Both the position numbers and the translations under genes were made by a program. From Prinsepia uniflora (Eukaryota > Streptophyta > Magnoliopsida > Rosales > Rosaceae): a stretch of 64,000 nt of DNA. The notes beneath the pieces were generated by a model. That model was not told where the DNA came from, made no database searches, and saw nothing but the letters and a program-made list of their open reading frames with translations. Below, in pieces: positions 24,871 to 36,485 of this stretch (positions within the stretch are counted from its first letter, which is position 1; each line of letters begins with the position of its first letter). The stretch covers positions 35,007,742 through 35,071,741 of the forward strand of contig CM064873.1 of assembly GCA_032719365.1 (NCBI GenBank), in the 5' to 3' direction.

Positions 24871-27169
24871 TGTAACGCCCCAGAAATTCGGAAAATGTAA
24901 ACTTGTAAAATAATGAATAAAATGAATTTTTTACCCCTGTGAATAGTGTGGTCTATTTGTTGACTTTTTGATTGGTAGGTCAAACGAACGTTGACCGATG
25001 ACCGTGACATAGTTCGAGACGTCACGAGTTCATAGACAGGTGGCACGTCCGATTCAGACGCTCGAGGTGAAAGTTATGACGTTCGGAAGTTCAAGGGTAT
25101 TTTCGTAATTTGGACGATTAGGGGGGAAAATGTTGACTTTTTGAAATACAATTGATTTTCACACGACTCGAAGACCGTTAGATTCGTCCCGATGCCCCGA
25201 GTACAACGACAGGCGGCATGCGTGAAACGAACATCGGATGACCAAGTTACGGGTTAGGGATGATGAGGGGCATTTTGGTAATTTGCCAACTGTGGGCATT
25301 TTGGTCATTGTGCACGGCAATTACTGTTCACCACCGTGGAACAGAGTGTGCACGTCCATGCTGTGGGAGGCCATAGTGAATTGTTTAAGCCATTTGAGGC
25401 AGTGGGAAACATGTTTGAACGGACTGAAGCCACACAGAGCACAGGCAAGCTTAAAAATTCATATTGGGGTCTGTTTGCGGGAAACAATCTCCCAGCGGAA
25501 TCAAAATGATTCCCACGAGTTGTCGTCTCATTTCGATCGTTTAACTGAGTTAGGGGAAGTAGGGAGTTCATTTGGAATCAGTTGAGAGATGAGAGTTGGA
25601 GAGAAAACCAGAGAGCTGAGTTTCCGGAAATTTGGGGGGAAATTCAAAGGTTGATTTTTGAGGTGAGTTGAGTTAAACGGTGAGTGGGATTAGCCTTCTG
25701 AGACCATCTCAAACACAACCGTGCAAGAATCGAAGAGGTTTGATCATGGTTTGCCCAGGAACCTGAGTTCCAGTTTCAGAGAAAATCCAGTGTTGAGGAC
25801 GACGACTTCCAGGTGAGTTCTGGTCTAATTGGTTGTTCATTTGGGTTCTTCTAAGTCCTAGAATACTCCCTGTGAAGTTAATTTGGAATTGGAACCGTGT
25901 TGGGTGAGTTCCAGAAGTCGACCCGTTCTACTGTTCGAGTATGGGTTGGTCGATTTAGTGCTTGTCGAGATTAATCAATGACACAGACCTTAAATTAAAT
26001 GAATAGAGAAGATGTTAGGATTTAAAACAGAAGGAATCGAGTGTGAATTGAAGGCTATTTAGCCAGGTTGGACTCGCGGGTTGAAGACCCGAATAGCAGG
26101 AAACGGGTGAAGAAGGTGACACTGTAGCAGTGTCACTGTAGCAGGTGTGTGGCCTACACGCGCAGCCACTTTGGACGGCGCGTGACGACGCGTGAAGCTT
26201 CCTCTCCGATCACAGTCAACAGAAGATCTACTCCTTTTAATGTTTTGGACATTTTTGATTTAAAGTTCAAGTTGATCGGGTGTCGTTCGGGATAGTTTCG
26301 AGGGTTCGGAAGTTTAGGTCCTTAAGTTTAATTACGTCGAAAAATCTGGAAAAATTAGATAAAATCATACGAATTATTTGGGGATGTTTGTAACCCTCCT
26401 TGTACGTTTTTACAGTCCCGGACATTTCCGAAGCTACCGAGGAGCGCATGGGGCACGATTGACGCGTCCGAAAACCGTGAGTGGACTTTTGATTTCCAAA
26501 CCGAGCATGCATGACTATTTTTACTCATCTATCTTATGTTTTCATATATGATTTTATGATGATGCTATGATATTTCAGTTTTACGTAATTTCACATTTTT
26601 CGAGGTGATTATCGTACTTTACGTATTTCGAGGTTACGATTTTCTCCTATGCATGAATGATGTTTTGATGAAGTATTTGGATATGATTATGCATGTTACG
26701 TTTTAATGATGATTTGATTATATTGTGAAGTGATTTACGGAAATTGCATGACAAATCCGGACATAAGTCCTATTATGACGATATGTGATTTCGAAATTGT
26801 TTTGGAAAACGGATCACGAGGGATCCTGGTTTATTTGTGCTTTATAAAATGGTTTTGGGTTTAAAGACCCGGTATGATTGTTGGATCTTGTTTTCCGTGG
26901 CAGCGCCGAGGCAGAGGCAGAGGCATAAAGTTTTCCGTTGCAGAGTAGTTAGTTCACAGAGTAGGATTTGATCTTTATCTTGTTTTGTAATATTATGCTC
27001 TGTGAAACTATGGACTTGATGTCCAGTCGGTTGTATTTGTTTAATCTCCCTGGTCTGACAATGGGTGTGATGTAATTTTATTTGGTTTTCTGGTCTTTTG
27101 TGTTCGATTGTCAGACGGGAGCAGGATGCTTCCCGATTATCGAGGCGATAATCGGGGTGGGTTCTGTCA
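24871..27169 (+). mobile_element. Solo LTR C-second with perfect TSD
   Basis: Starts TGTAACGCCCC and ends GGTTCTGTCA, 2,299 bp, flanked by atttt at 24866-24870 and 27170-27174. It has two cores (25035 and 25208, 173 bp apart) and the GTGAGTGGAC arm near 26478. The downstream arm and the stretch around it appear to be deleted near 26880, unlike its relatives. It is inserted into LTR C-prime just before the TTTAAAGACTCGG repeats and is the innermost level of the nest. Confidence 0.9.
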
Positions 27170-27188
27170 ATTTTCCCCCGTAGGTCTG

Positions 27189-27276
27189 TTGAGTTTAAAG
27201 ACTCAGGAGTTTAAAGACTCGGATTATATTGAGGCCTGGATTGAGTTTAAAGACTCGGGAGTTTAAAGACTCGAAT
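27189..27276. repeat. TTTAAAGACTCGG short repeats in LTR C-prime
   Basis: Four copies of gagtttaaagactcgg-like units. The homologous stretch in LTR-C (43558-43722) has about seven. Confidence 0.8.
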
Positions 27277-28629
27277 AGATCCAGCAGGTTCGATGGTTGG
27301 AAATGTGGTTCAATATGTTTTGGTTTTCTCTATGATGAATGATGACGGTTTTCAAGAATGGTTTTCGTTGGTTATAATGGTTTTCGATGGTTTTGGGCTG
27401 AGGCTCGGGATTTGGAAAAAGGAACTTATGTTCGGTTTTTCTTGTATGGTTGTTTAACCGGAATATTGAATGGTTTTATGACATGAAATTCGTATGCATG
27501 CATTGGTTTTGAAACGGAGGGTATAAATGTATGTGTTTTCTGATAACTGTTTTTTGAACTTAAACTTTATTTTTGTCCACTCACAGTCTTTTCGTGTTTT
27601 CGATACCCTCCAGGTTGTTGCAGCGCGGGGTGTTGGTTGAGAGAGACGGAGACATAACACGCACGATCCACAGTAAATTCGGCACACTCTGGGAAGTCCG
27701 GAAGCTTTGGTACGGTTGGTTCGAGAATCCCTTGTCCGACTTACGTGTCACATGAAGGTTGGACGTCAGTTTAGCCTTCGTGTCGTGCGTAAGTTAGATG
27801 GGGACCAGGGTTTAGTCCCTAGTCCTGGGGGATTAGGGGTGGTCCCTGACACGAAATCCACGGGTTAGAAGGTTATTAAATGGGTTCACGGGTTGATCCG
27901 AAATCCACTTGTTTAATAAATGGGTTATAGCAGGTTGACCTGAAATTGACCTGGATTTTTATCGATTCGGGTTGGCTCGGGTTAATTCCGCAGATTTCAA
28001 GTCGTGTATCGAGTCTTGTCAGAAATTGCTACCATTAGTGATAAGTGTCACTCATCCATTGATCCACACAAACACATACATGCATCTACCATTTCCCTTA
28101 CCATTTGGATCAAACACCCGAAACGCCTCCCCCATTACCTTGTTCTTCTGTTATTGCCTAAGAGAGAGACAGACAGACAGAAAGTGAAGAGACGGTTGGA
28201 GAGACTGAGGAGGATGGTGGTGAAAGGTTGAGCCTCCGTCAACAACTGAGGAAACCAGGTAAACCCGTGAAACCCGTTTGGGTCATTTTGTCGAGTTCTA
28301 AATTTTTGTTCGTTGGGAACCCTTTTTAAAACCTTGTGCGTGTTCTTAGTGGTTTTGCGAGTTTTCTGGGATTGGAATGGATCGAAATGGACCACAGGAC
28401 GACTCTAAGTGGTGGTTCGAAGAACAGCCGTGAAGGTTTGGATTCGCATAGGTAATTTTTCGTTCTTGTATCATGATTTTGAGGTCATAGAACACTTTCT
28501 GGGAAGTAGACGGGTCCTTAGGAAGAAAAATGGAAGGAAACAGTGGCTGGACGGCTGAGTTCTAGCCGGGTCGAGTTCCCAGGTCAAACGATCTGCTATA
28601 GTCAAATGGGTCGACCCGTCTATGGATTG

Positions 28630-29060
28630 AAGACGATGATGTGGCATGCCACATTATCCTTGTCAAGCCATGTTGCCAACCAGAGAGGTGACACATGGCC
28701 AGGTTTCAGTCCAATCAACAGCTGACGTGCAGTGCCACGTCAACCATGTCAGACCACATGGACTAGTGAGAGGGTGCCACGTGGCATGGTGTCAAGATCT
28801 GTCAAGTGACGTGGCAGCTGACGTGGCAAGTCCACGTCAGTATTATCAGACCATGTGGGTCAATGGGGTGGTGCCACGTGGCAGTGTGTTAGAGAGATGT
28901 CAAACATGTCATTGGCACATGGCATTAATCAAAGAGTGTCATGTGTTAAGTTTTCAGAGATGTCAAATGGAAGAGTTGTCAGCTAACGTCAGTAGGTGAC
29001 ATCAGCACCTAATGTCAGCGTTGACCATCGTTGACTGGCATTGACCGCTGTGGATCGGAC
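28630..29060. promoter_or_regulatory. G-box and TGACG motif cluster in LTR-B
   Basis: Dense CCACGTGGCA, GTGACGTGGCA and CCACGTCAG motifs, the core sites of plant bZIP factors (G-box/ABRE and as-1 type). Equivalent blocks lie in the other LTR-B, D and E copies (37800-38120, 49090-49400, 53570-53860, 55120-55390, 58600-58860, 63790-63960). A regulatory role is inference from motif content. Confidence 0.45.
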
Positions 29061-29877
29061 ATTGATTGGCGCATGGGGGCACGTGGGCATGAATTTCGAG
29101 ATGAAACTAGTCTTGTGAAATAGGTTTCGACGATCTGAACCCAATGGTGGTGGTTTCAAGTCAATCAGAGGTTTTTTAATATGTCATTTAGAGGTTTTTA
29201 GCCTCAGGAAGAGTGTTCGGACACATTCACTATTCCAAGAGTTTTGAGGGTTTATGTTATAGACGTGTATAGATGGTTAGTAACCCTCTGATATGTTTTG
29301 GATAGGTCCGGACATTCCGAAGACGTTGGATTAGCTTCAAAGTAGTTTATGGCGCAGGATTTGAGTGCGCAACTTGAACTGCCAGTGAGTGGACTTTTTC
29401 TTTATAAAATGATGCATGCATAAATTTTTTATATGTTTTATGAACATGAGTTGATATCCATTGATTGCATATGATTTGAATATGATTTTTCATTTTCGTA
29501 GAAATTTTATATTGCTCGTATTTCGAAACTTTTATTTTTATGAAATACTTGGGCTTAGGCCGAGTTTTCTATGTGCATGTGATTTATGTGATTTGAATGA
29601 TTTCATGGAGAGGCGTGAAATTGAGAATTTGATTATTGGTTTTAAATGATTTCACGGAGATGCGTGAAATTGGTATTTCGGGCATGAGTCCCAGTTGATT
29701 TAGACTTTCACTCGGATGATAGTCAAAGGTAATTTTAAACAATGAAATGGTTTTCGGATTTGGAAATATTATCTCGGGCCTATGACTCAGTTTTGGTTTA
29801 TGATATGATATCAGGCTTGTGTCCTAGTTGATTTATGGTTTGATTTAGAGTGTAGTCAAACGTGAGGAAATGGTATA

Positions 29878-29937
29878 TCGGACTTGTGACCTAGTTCTGA
29901 TTTACGATATGATATATCGGACTTGTGACCTAGTTTT
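29878..29937. repeat. Short direct repeat in LTR-B
   Basis: The phrase atcggacttgtgacctagtt occurs twice about 46 bp apart, part of a wider series of GGGCTTGAGNCCCAGTT-like repeats seen in several LTRs here (for example 55895-56050). Confidence 0.6.
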
Positions 29938-30172
29938 ATTTTATGATTTGTAATCATTGTGTATTGGTTTGAAAATCCATAAGATTTGTTTTTATGAAAA
30001 TATTTGAGATACTTATTTTCTGATGCATGCATGCTTTTAAGTGAAGGGTAAACGTCTTTTTGATAAATGATTTTATAAATTGATTATTTTTGTCCACTCA
30101 CACCTTTTAATGTTTTTGATACCCTTCATTTTGACCGCGGATGCAGGCTGTAGCAGGGACCAAGACATCAGA

Positions 30173-31995
30173 TGACAGGACCCATCTCGATCCCCCTGGG
30201 ATCACCCGGGGATGCACCCTATTCCCTTTTGACACAACACCAGAGAATGACCAAAATACCCTTAGTAGGCTAACGTTATTCAAAACATAAGAATTATACA
30301 TAAATTATTCCAAATTTAGGGTTCCACAGTTTCAGACAAGGGATTGAGCACTACAAACAAAATGCGAGCACAAATCACAGTTTTACAAAATGGTGCTCGA
30401 CCTACCCAACAGGGGTATCAGGTACGTAGTAGTAAAATGGCTATGTCTCAGCCTCGGGATCTGCCTCTACCTATGGACCAAGTCTTGGAGGGGTCAAGAA
30501 AAAAATGAAAGTGTGAGTGGGCTGAAATAAAGGATATTTCGACACCGTCTATAATACGTAGTAAAAATTGTTGTTTTAGCCCTCTGTTTTCAAATCATGC
30601 ATGCATTGAGTCAAAAAATATATAATCATAACCGAATCCTACATCATATAATCACACACAATATAATAATAATATATCCACAATAATCGTAATGCACCGT
30701 ATATTCCAACCCTGATATCCTAGATGTCTAACGTCCCAAACGTCTAATAAGGACACGGTCCTAAAGCTATGTGTGCCGCCCGGAGTCTCAATCCCGAGTC
30801 CTACCCCCGAACCCAATATGTGGTATGACATCCCAGATGTCTGACGTCCCAGAAATCTAATACTAACAATCCTGCTCCTGAGTCATCGTACGATTCGATC
30901 GTTACGTAGCATGACCCCTCGCATGTTTTCATGAATAGTACCATTTTTGTCCTTATCTGGAGGAGACAGTAATCCATATGGTCAATATATACAGTGCAAT
31001 AGTATGAACCTGTGACATCCCTATATGACTCCCCAAACCAATAGTATAATAACCAGTTGATGGCGTCATCGTCCTTGTCCTCTCGACTGGTCTACAATTC
31101 GGGTCGCTCAGACCCGCAACTTGACCCGGTTCCAAAACCCTGATTCCTCAACCAATTTCGATCTGGTTTCTCCCTATGCACTCGTCTCAACCTAACTAAG
31201 AGATCTGTATGATAAAAAGTAGAAAACACAATCTAAAATTTACATGAGATCGGATGAACAGTTAATCGTAAACTTCCACCATTGATAACTCATGATTCTA
31301 GCCACCCCCTTCTTCAAAAAATTTTCCCTTGAGATCGCCTTGGTCTCTAGAATAGTTTAGGGTCCATTAGATCACCCAACACACGAGGGAATTCAAAAGT
31401 TTCATTCTTGGAACAAAAATGATGTTTTGGGTTCTCACTTCTCCGTCGTGTACAACCTTTCTGTCAACTCGTCTGCTCCCTCAGGTATCCCTCACGGCCT
31501 CAGTGATGCTCAATGAAGTGGAGGTAGAGTATGGAGGTGGTAGTGTGGTGTTTTGGTGTTTCACGGGTTAGTGAGAGTTTGTGAGATAGTGAGAATGATA
31601 ATAAGGAAAATGAAAGAAAAATAATGAAGATGGAACCCTAAATTGATCCACATGCATGGGGAAACTCACCAATGGGATGGGTGACACTTATTGCTCATCC
31701 AAGGGTCCCACCAAATTGTCCTTATCTAATAAAAACCTATCAAGTGTGAGATTCCCAGGGTTTCATGAATAGTACCATTTTTGTGTCCTTGACCACAATT
31801 TTTTTGTCCAGTCTCCGATTTCAGCTTGTCACCTTTCTATACACTCGTGACGTCCCAATCTACATCACAGTCATTGGTCAAAGTCAAAAATACAATCTTA
31901 GTCATAAGTCAACAATTTCCCCCAACAAGGGGCAAAATGGTAATTTTTCATTAAAATTTCAACTTTACCAATTCATAAAAGTTCGGGGTGTTACA
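30173..31995 (-). mobile_element. Element E 3' LTR, with internal deletion
   Basis: TG...CA ends. It is colinear with 36486-39063 but lacks about 743 bp, corresponding to 37371-38113, with the join near 31053. The missing part includes one conserved arm and the G-box block. Near 30927-30950 a 24-bp stretch duplicates 31761-31784 and replaces the sequence found in the partner LTR. Confidence 0.85.
31675..31700. promoter_or_regulatory. Decayed palindrome in element E 3' LTR
   Basis: ggatgggtgacac / ttgctcatcc, a mutated version of the palindrome best preserved at 57996-58021. Confidence 0.45.
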
Positions 31996-32016
31996 ATCCA
32001 CCCACCCTAAAAAAAT
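31996..32016 (-). other. Polypurine tract of element E
   Basis: Minus strand TTTTTTTAGGGTGGGTGGAT directly upstream of the 3' LTR start, preceded by the GAATTTTGAGGGCAT block that ends this family's interior. Confidence 0.7.
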
Positions 32017-32030
32017 TATGCCCTCAAAAT

Positions 32031-35000
32031 TCACTCAAATAACTGAGGATGTTGTTCTCTCATTTGAGTCTCAGGCTCCCACATGGCTTCTTCCACGTCG
32101 TGATTCCGCCACAACACTTTCAACAAGGGAATAATCTTGTTCCTTAGGACCTTATCCTTCCAATCTAATATCTGCACTGGCTGCTCCTCAAAGCTCAAAT
32201 CGGTCCTCAGTTCCACTGGCTGTTCTGGTAAGATATGTGATTCATCACGCACGTACTTCCGTAGCCTCGATACGTGGAACACATCATGTACGGAGACTCA
32301 TCTTCCCACATCGATCGAATCTCTCAATTCCTTTCCACGGAGACCATTTCAGAAAAACCCATTCTCCAACAACAAATTCAAGATCCCTGATCCGTCTATC
32401 TGAATAACTCTTCTGGCGATCATGGGGCGTCTTCAACCTTTCCTTGATAATTCAGACCTTCTCAAGGATCATATCCATTAAATTTGGGGTCAAAACTGCC
32501 TGCTAACCTACCTCCGTCCAACAAACAAGCTTCCTGCACTGCCGACCATACAGTGCCTCATAAGGTGCCATGTTAATACTCGCTTGGTAGCTATTGTTGT
32601 ATGCAAACTCCATTAGAGATAAAAACATATCCCAAGAATCTTGTAAATGTAGCGTACATGCTCTCATCATATCCTCCAATGTCTGAATAGTGCAGACAGA
32701 CGACCCGTCAGTCTGCAGATGAAAAGTTGTGCTGAAATGTAGGTTTGTAACCAGAGCCTTCTGAACACTCCGCCAGAATCTCGAAGTAAAGCGCGGATCC
32801 CGATCCGAAACTATCGATTCCGGTGTACAATGTAGTCGGATAATCTTGTCCACGAACAACTGAGCCAACCGATTAGGCTTGAACGTCTCTCTCACAGGTA
32901 GATAATGTGCTGACTTCATCAATCTGTCTACTATCACCCAAACTACATCACAACCACTCCGCATCCTAGGCAGTTTAAATACAAAATCCATAGTGAAGTG
33001 ATCCCACTGCTACTCAGGGATCGGAAGTGGCTGCATAGTCCCATATGGTCTCTGCCATTCTAACTTAACCTGCTGACAGGTCAAACATCTGCTGACAAAC
33101 ACAACGATATCTCTCTTCATTCTGGCCCACCAATAGTGATTCCGGAGCGTACGGTACATATTTGTCCCTCCCGGGTGCATAGGATAGCTTGAACAATGGG
33201 ATTCCTTTAGAATCTCCGCCCTCAGTTCTGCCACTACAGGGACACACATACAACCTTGCTTCATTAGAGCTCCATCACCTCCAATGGTGAAATCCTGCCG
33301 CTCACCTGCCTCAACTTCGATCCGATAAACACACAGTGTAGGATCCTGAAATTGGGCTTCAATGAACCAGTCGATCAAAATTTGTCGTACATGAAAACTA
33401 GCCAAAAAAATTCCTTGATCATCCATTGCCAACATAACTCCAACCTTTCAGAGTTCCACAAGCAAAGGAAGATACAAAATTCTCAGCTATGCAATCGAAA
33501 CCGCCGACTTCCTACTAAGTACATCCGCCACCACATTTGCTTTTCCTAGATGATATTCAATCGTGCAGTCGTAGTCCTTAATCAACTCCAACCACTGTCT
33601 CTGCCTCAGATTCAATTCCTTCTGCGTAAAAAAGTGTTTTAACCTCTGGTAGTCGGTGAAGATCTTGCAAGTTTCACTATACAGATAGTGTCTCCAAATC
33701 TTCAAAGCATGTACCACTGCCACCAACTCCAAATCATGGGCGGGATAGTTCAGCTCATGAGGTTTCAGTTATCACGAAGCATAAGCGATCACCCTCCCAC
33801 ATTTCATCAATACACAACCCAAACCTTGTCGTGATGCATCGCTATACACCTTGAACTCCCCACCATCACCAGGAAGTACAAGAATTGGTGCAGTAGTCAA
33901 TCGTCTATTTAACTCCTGGAAACTCTGCTCACACTATTCATCCTAAACAAACCTAACCCCTTTCCAGGTCAATCGAGTTAAAGGAGCTGCTATAGTAGAG
34001 AAACCCTCTACAAACCGCCAATACTAGCCTACTAAACCTATGAGCTTCCAACCTCCGTAACTTTCCTTGGCCTTTCCCAATTGGTTATCGTTTCCGCCTT
34101 CTGAGAGTCCACACTAATCCCCTTAGTTGATATAATATGACCCAGAAAACCAATATTATTTAGCCAGAACTGACACTTGCAAAGTGTAGCATACAATTGG
34201 TTCTGTCTCAACCTACACAATACTAACAGAAGATGTATCTCGTGCACTCTGGCACTCCTCGAATAAACCAAGATGTCATCGATGAAGACTATAACAAACT
34301 TGTCCAAATATGCTCGAAACACCCAATTCATCAAATCCATGAATGCAGCCAGTGCATTCGTCAACCCAAATGGCATTGAGAAAACTCATAATGCTCGTAC
34401 CTCGTCTCAAAAGCAGTCATCGGAACGTCGTCCTCAGCAATCCTCAGCTGATGGTAGCCAAATCGAAAATCAATCTTAAAGAAATTCTTTGCTCCCCGTA
34501 ACTGGTCAAACAAGTCGTAGATCCAAGGTAAGGGGTACTTGTTCCTTATCGTCACCTTGTTAAGCTGCCGATAGTCCACACATAACCATAAGCTTCCTTC
34601 ATTTTTCTTAACAAACAATACCGGTGCTCCCCACAGTGAAGTATTCGGTCGAATGAATACCAAATCCAACAACTCCTACAGTTGTACCTTTAATTCTAGC
34701 AATTCCGTTGGTGCCATCTAATACGGCGGCTGCGATATCGGCCCCATCCTAGGGAGTAGTTCGATCGTGAACTTGATCTCCCGATACGGAGGTAATCCTG
34801 GTAATTCATCCGGAAATACATCAGCAAACTCTCGGACTACCGGTATATCCTCAGTCCTCAACTGATCATCACGCGTCTCAACCACATACGCTAAATATCC
34901 TTGACAACCCTTTTGTAACAACTTGGTAGCTGTGAGTGCGTAAATTACCTCCAGTGGTGAAACTCCACCCCCCCCTGAAAAGTCACCTCCGGTAGGCCTG

Positions 35001-35472
35001 GACTCCGCAAGGTCACCAATTCACTGCAACAGTCGATGATTGTTCCATGGTCTCCCAACCAGTTCATTCCAAATATCACATCAAAATCATGCAGATCCAT
35101 GATAATCAAGTTAGCTAACAGTTCCAAGTCCCCAACTCTCACTGGGAAATCCTTCATCATCTTGTTCACAATGTATATAAATCCCATCGGGGTACCTACA
35201 CTCATCTTCTGATCTAATGATGACACCTCACAGCCTAACATCGACGCACTACCTCTCAAAATAAACGAATGTATAGCACCAGGATCCATTAGAACACGAA
35301 CATGGATGTCAGATATAGTGAGAGTACCTGTGACAACGCTTGGTGCCATCCTAGTCTGCTGTTGGGTCAGAGCAAAAACCCGAGCATGTGGTCCCCGCCT
35401 GTCAACCACGACCATGTCCTTGAGCTGCCCCCTGAGCTCCGCCACATGTGGCATCTGATGTAGTAGTTGCAT
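32031..35472 (-). pseudogene. pol: Gypsy E pol pseudogene (PR-RT-RH-IN-chromodomain-like)
   Basis: Minus-strand fragments follow the Gypsy order. Protease 35472-34945 has VLMDPGAIHSF near 35290, where active copies have DSGA, so the catalytic motif is altered. Reverse transcriptase 34800-34038 has VDYRQLNKVTIRNKYPLP, then MPFGLTNA and FIDDILVYS near 34280, with the DD pair intact. RNase H (33860-33487) has VYSDAS then ALKIWRHYLY. Integrase 33435-32503 has an HHCC-type zinc region (HPGGTNMYRTL...CLTCQQ) and core aspartates in IVDRL and SDRD, but the expected catalytic glutamate near 32697 reads valine. The C-terminal block 32282-32031 ends WRNHDVEEAMWEPE...HPQLFE. Stops and frameshifts separate all parts, and about 150 bp around 32290 are damaged. 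Its role would have been retrotransposon replication and integration. Confidence 0.9.
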
Positions 35473-35499
35473 GATGATCTAGTCCTACCGAGCTCTGGC

Positions 35500-36388
35500 C
35501 GACCCCACTACTGCCGACCAGGAGTAAAAGGAACTCCTTGAAAAAAATTTCCTATCTTCCCACAAGAAAAGAATGACAATGCCCTCAGTCCTGATGACCC
35601 CACAGATGCACCACTAGCAGTGGTCTGCTGTGGCCAGAAACTCAATCTCTGCCCTGATCTCTGTGGACTCCCATACCTTCCAGACCATCGGCGGGTAGGA
35701 GAAAATGACCTCCCACCAGATTTTCCTCCATTTGAACCCCTATGGCTCGAAGGTCCAAAGTGCAGACGATCCCTGCGTCGTCCCTCACTGTGGGTCTGTT
35801 GATGCTGCTGCAGCACTGCAAGGTTGGCCTCAACACGCACCGCTATGTCAGTCAAGTTCCTCAGGGTGGCGTGTCGTCACAATGGCACGAATGTCCCCTT
35901 GGAGTCCCTGCTCAAACCAGCGACACTTGTCCGCTTTGGTCCTCACATATGCCGAGGTAAACCGAGATAGGGCAAAAAAGCTCTGCTCATACTCCGCAAC
36001 TATTTGGCTCCCCTGCTGAGGCTGCAAAAACCTCTGTCTCCCTAGCATCTCGGAATGAACGGGGGTAGTACTGGTCCAAAAACCTCTCCCTGAACCCCTC
36101 CCAGGGTGTAGTGGCTGAACTCCAACCAGTCATCTCCAGTGCATACCAACACTGGTAGGCACCACCCTCAAGCATAAAAGTGGCCAATAATACTGGCTCC
36201 TCTGGAAGACAATGCATAATTACAAAAATACGCTCCCATCGGTTAATCCACATGTACGTTTCCTCAAGGTCAGATTCCCCAGTGAATATCGTAGCACCCA
36301 GCCGTTGGGCTCGCACAATGCTCGTACTTCCCGTCTCTCTTGTGCATTCTTCCTTCGTCCGTGTTAGAAGTTAGCGTCTAGTAGGCAT
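35500..36388 (-). pseudogene. gag: Gypsy E gag pseudogene
   Basis: The minus-strand start MPTRR at 36388 is followed by an early stop. The capsid region continues at 36316-35990 (QRLGATIFTGESDLEETYMW, then WERIFVIMHC and ATFMLEGGAYQCW), a typical retrotrans_gag fold signature. It goes on after a frameshift (SQIVAEYEQSFFALSRF) and then through a serine/arginine-rich linker. The zinc knuckle near 35560-35510 reads SCGKIGNFFQGVP: the histidine and last cysteine of the CCHC box are lost. Gag would package the element RNA. This copy cannot make a full protein. Confidence 0.85.
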
Positions 36389-36470
36389 GATTCGCTGCTA
36401 AGAGACATAGATTAGGTATCCCATTAAAATATTCAAGTTTAAATAATAAGCTATCCTAGTGCTCAGCCCT

Positions 36471-36482
36471 GCTCTGATACCA
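36471..36482 (-). other. Primer binding site of element E, tRNA-iMet type
   Basis: Minus strand TGGTATCAGAGC, an exact 12-nt match to the complement of the initiator tRNA-Met 3' end, three bases inside the 5' LTR. The match weakens after this (AGGGCT where CAGGTT is expected). Confidence 0.85.
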
Positions 36483-36485
36483 ACT

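Larger units (their letters stand above)
22547..27851 (+). mobile_element. Solo LTR C-prime with perfect TSD, containing another solo LTR
   Basis: Runs from TGTAACGACCC to ...CCCTGACA with flanks cgaaa at 22542-22546 and 27852-27856. The hAT sequence resumes exactly on the right: the phrase gggttagaaggttattaaatg occurs on both sides. Without the nested LTR it is about 3.0 kb. It carries two cores (22756 and 22929, 173 bp apart), a CACGCGCAGCC-like block near 23890, and arms GTGAGTGGAC at 24232-24241 and GTCCACTCAC at 27575-27584, each near ATGCATGCAT. No coding capacity. Confidence 0.9.
18257..28037. mobile_element. hAT-type DNA transposon, non-autonomous, with nested insertions
   Basis: Ends taaggctggcaatggg (left) and gaaattgctaccatta (right) are inverted complements at about 11 of 16 positions. 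The 8-bp flanks gtgacaag (18249-18256) and gtgataag (28038-28045) agree at 7 of 8 bases. An 8-bp duplication and a GGCTGGCAA-like terminus fit the hAT superfamily. Both subterminal regions are rich in ACCCGAACCCGAC/GGGTTGACCCG motifs, possible transposase-binding repeats. With the nested LTRs and the small hAT removed, the element is about 3.2 kb. I find no transposase. It carries exon-like minus-strand sequence (19506-19635 and near 20811), so it may be a gene-capturing element. Confidence 0.75.
28046..30172 (+). mobile_element. Element B 3' LTR, segment 3 of 4
   Basis: Opens with tgtcactcatcc, the right half of the palindrome split by the hAT element, and follows the solo LTR-B (54533 onward). 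It includes a CACGTG/TGACG-rich block at 28630-29060, the arm GTGAGTGGAC at 29385-29394 with ATGCATGCAT, and the partner GTCCACTCAC at 30092-30101. Gypsy E interrupts it at 30172. Confidence 0.8.
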
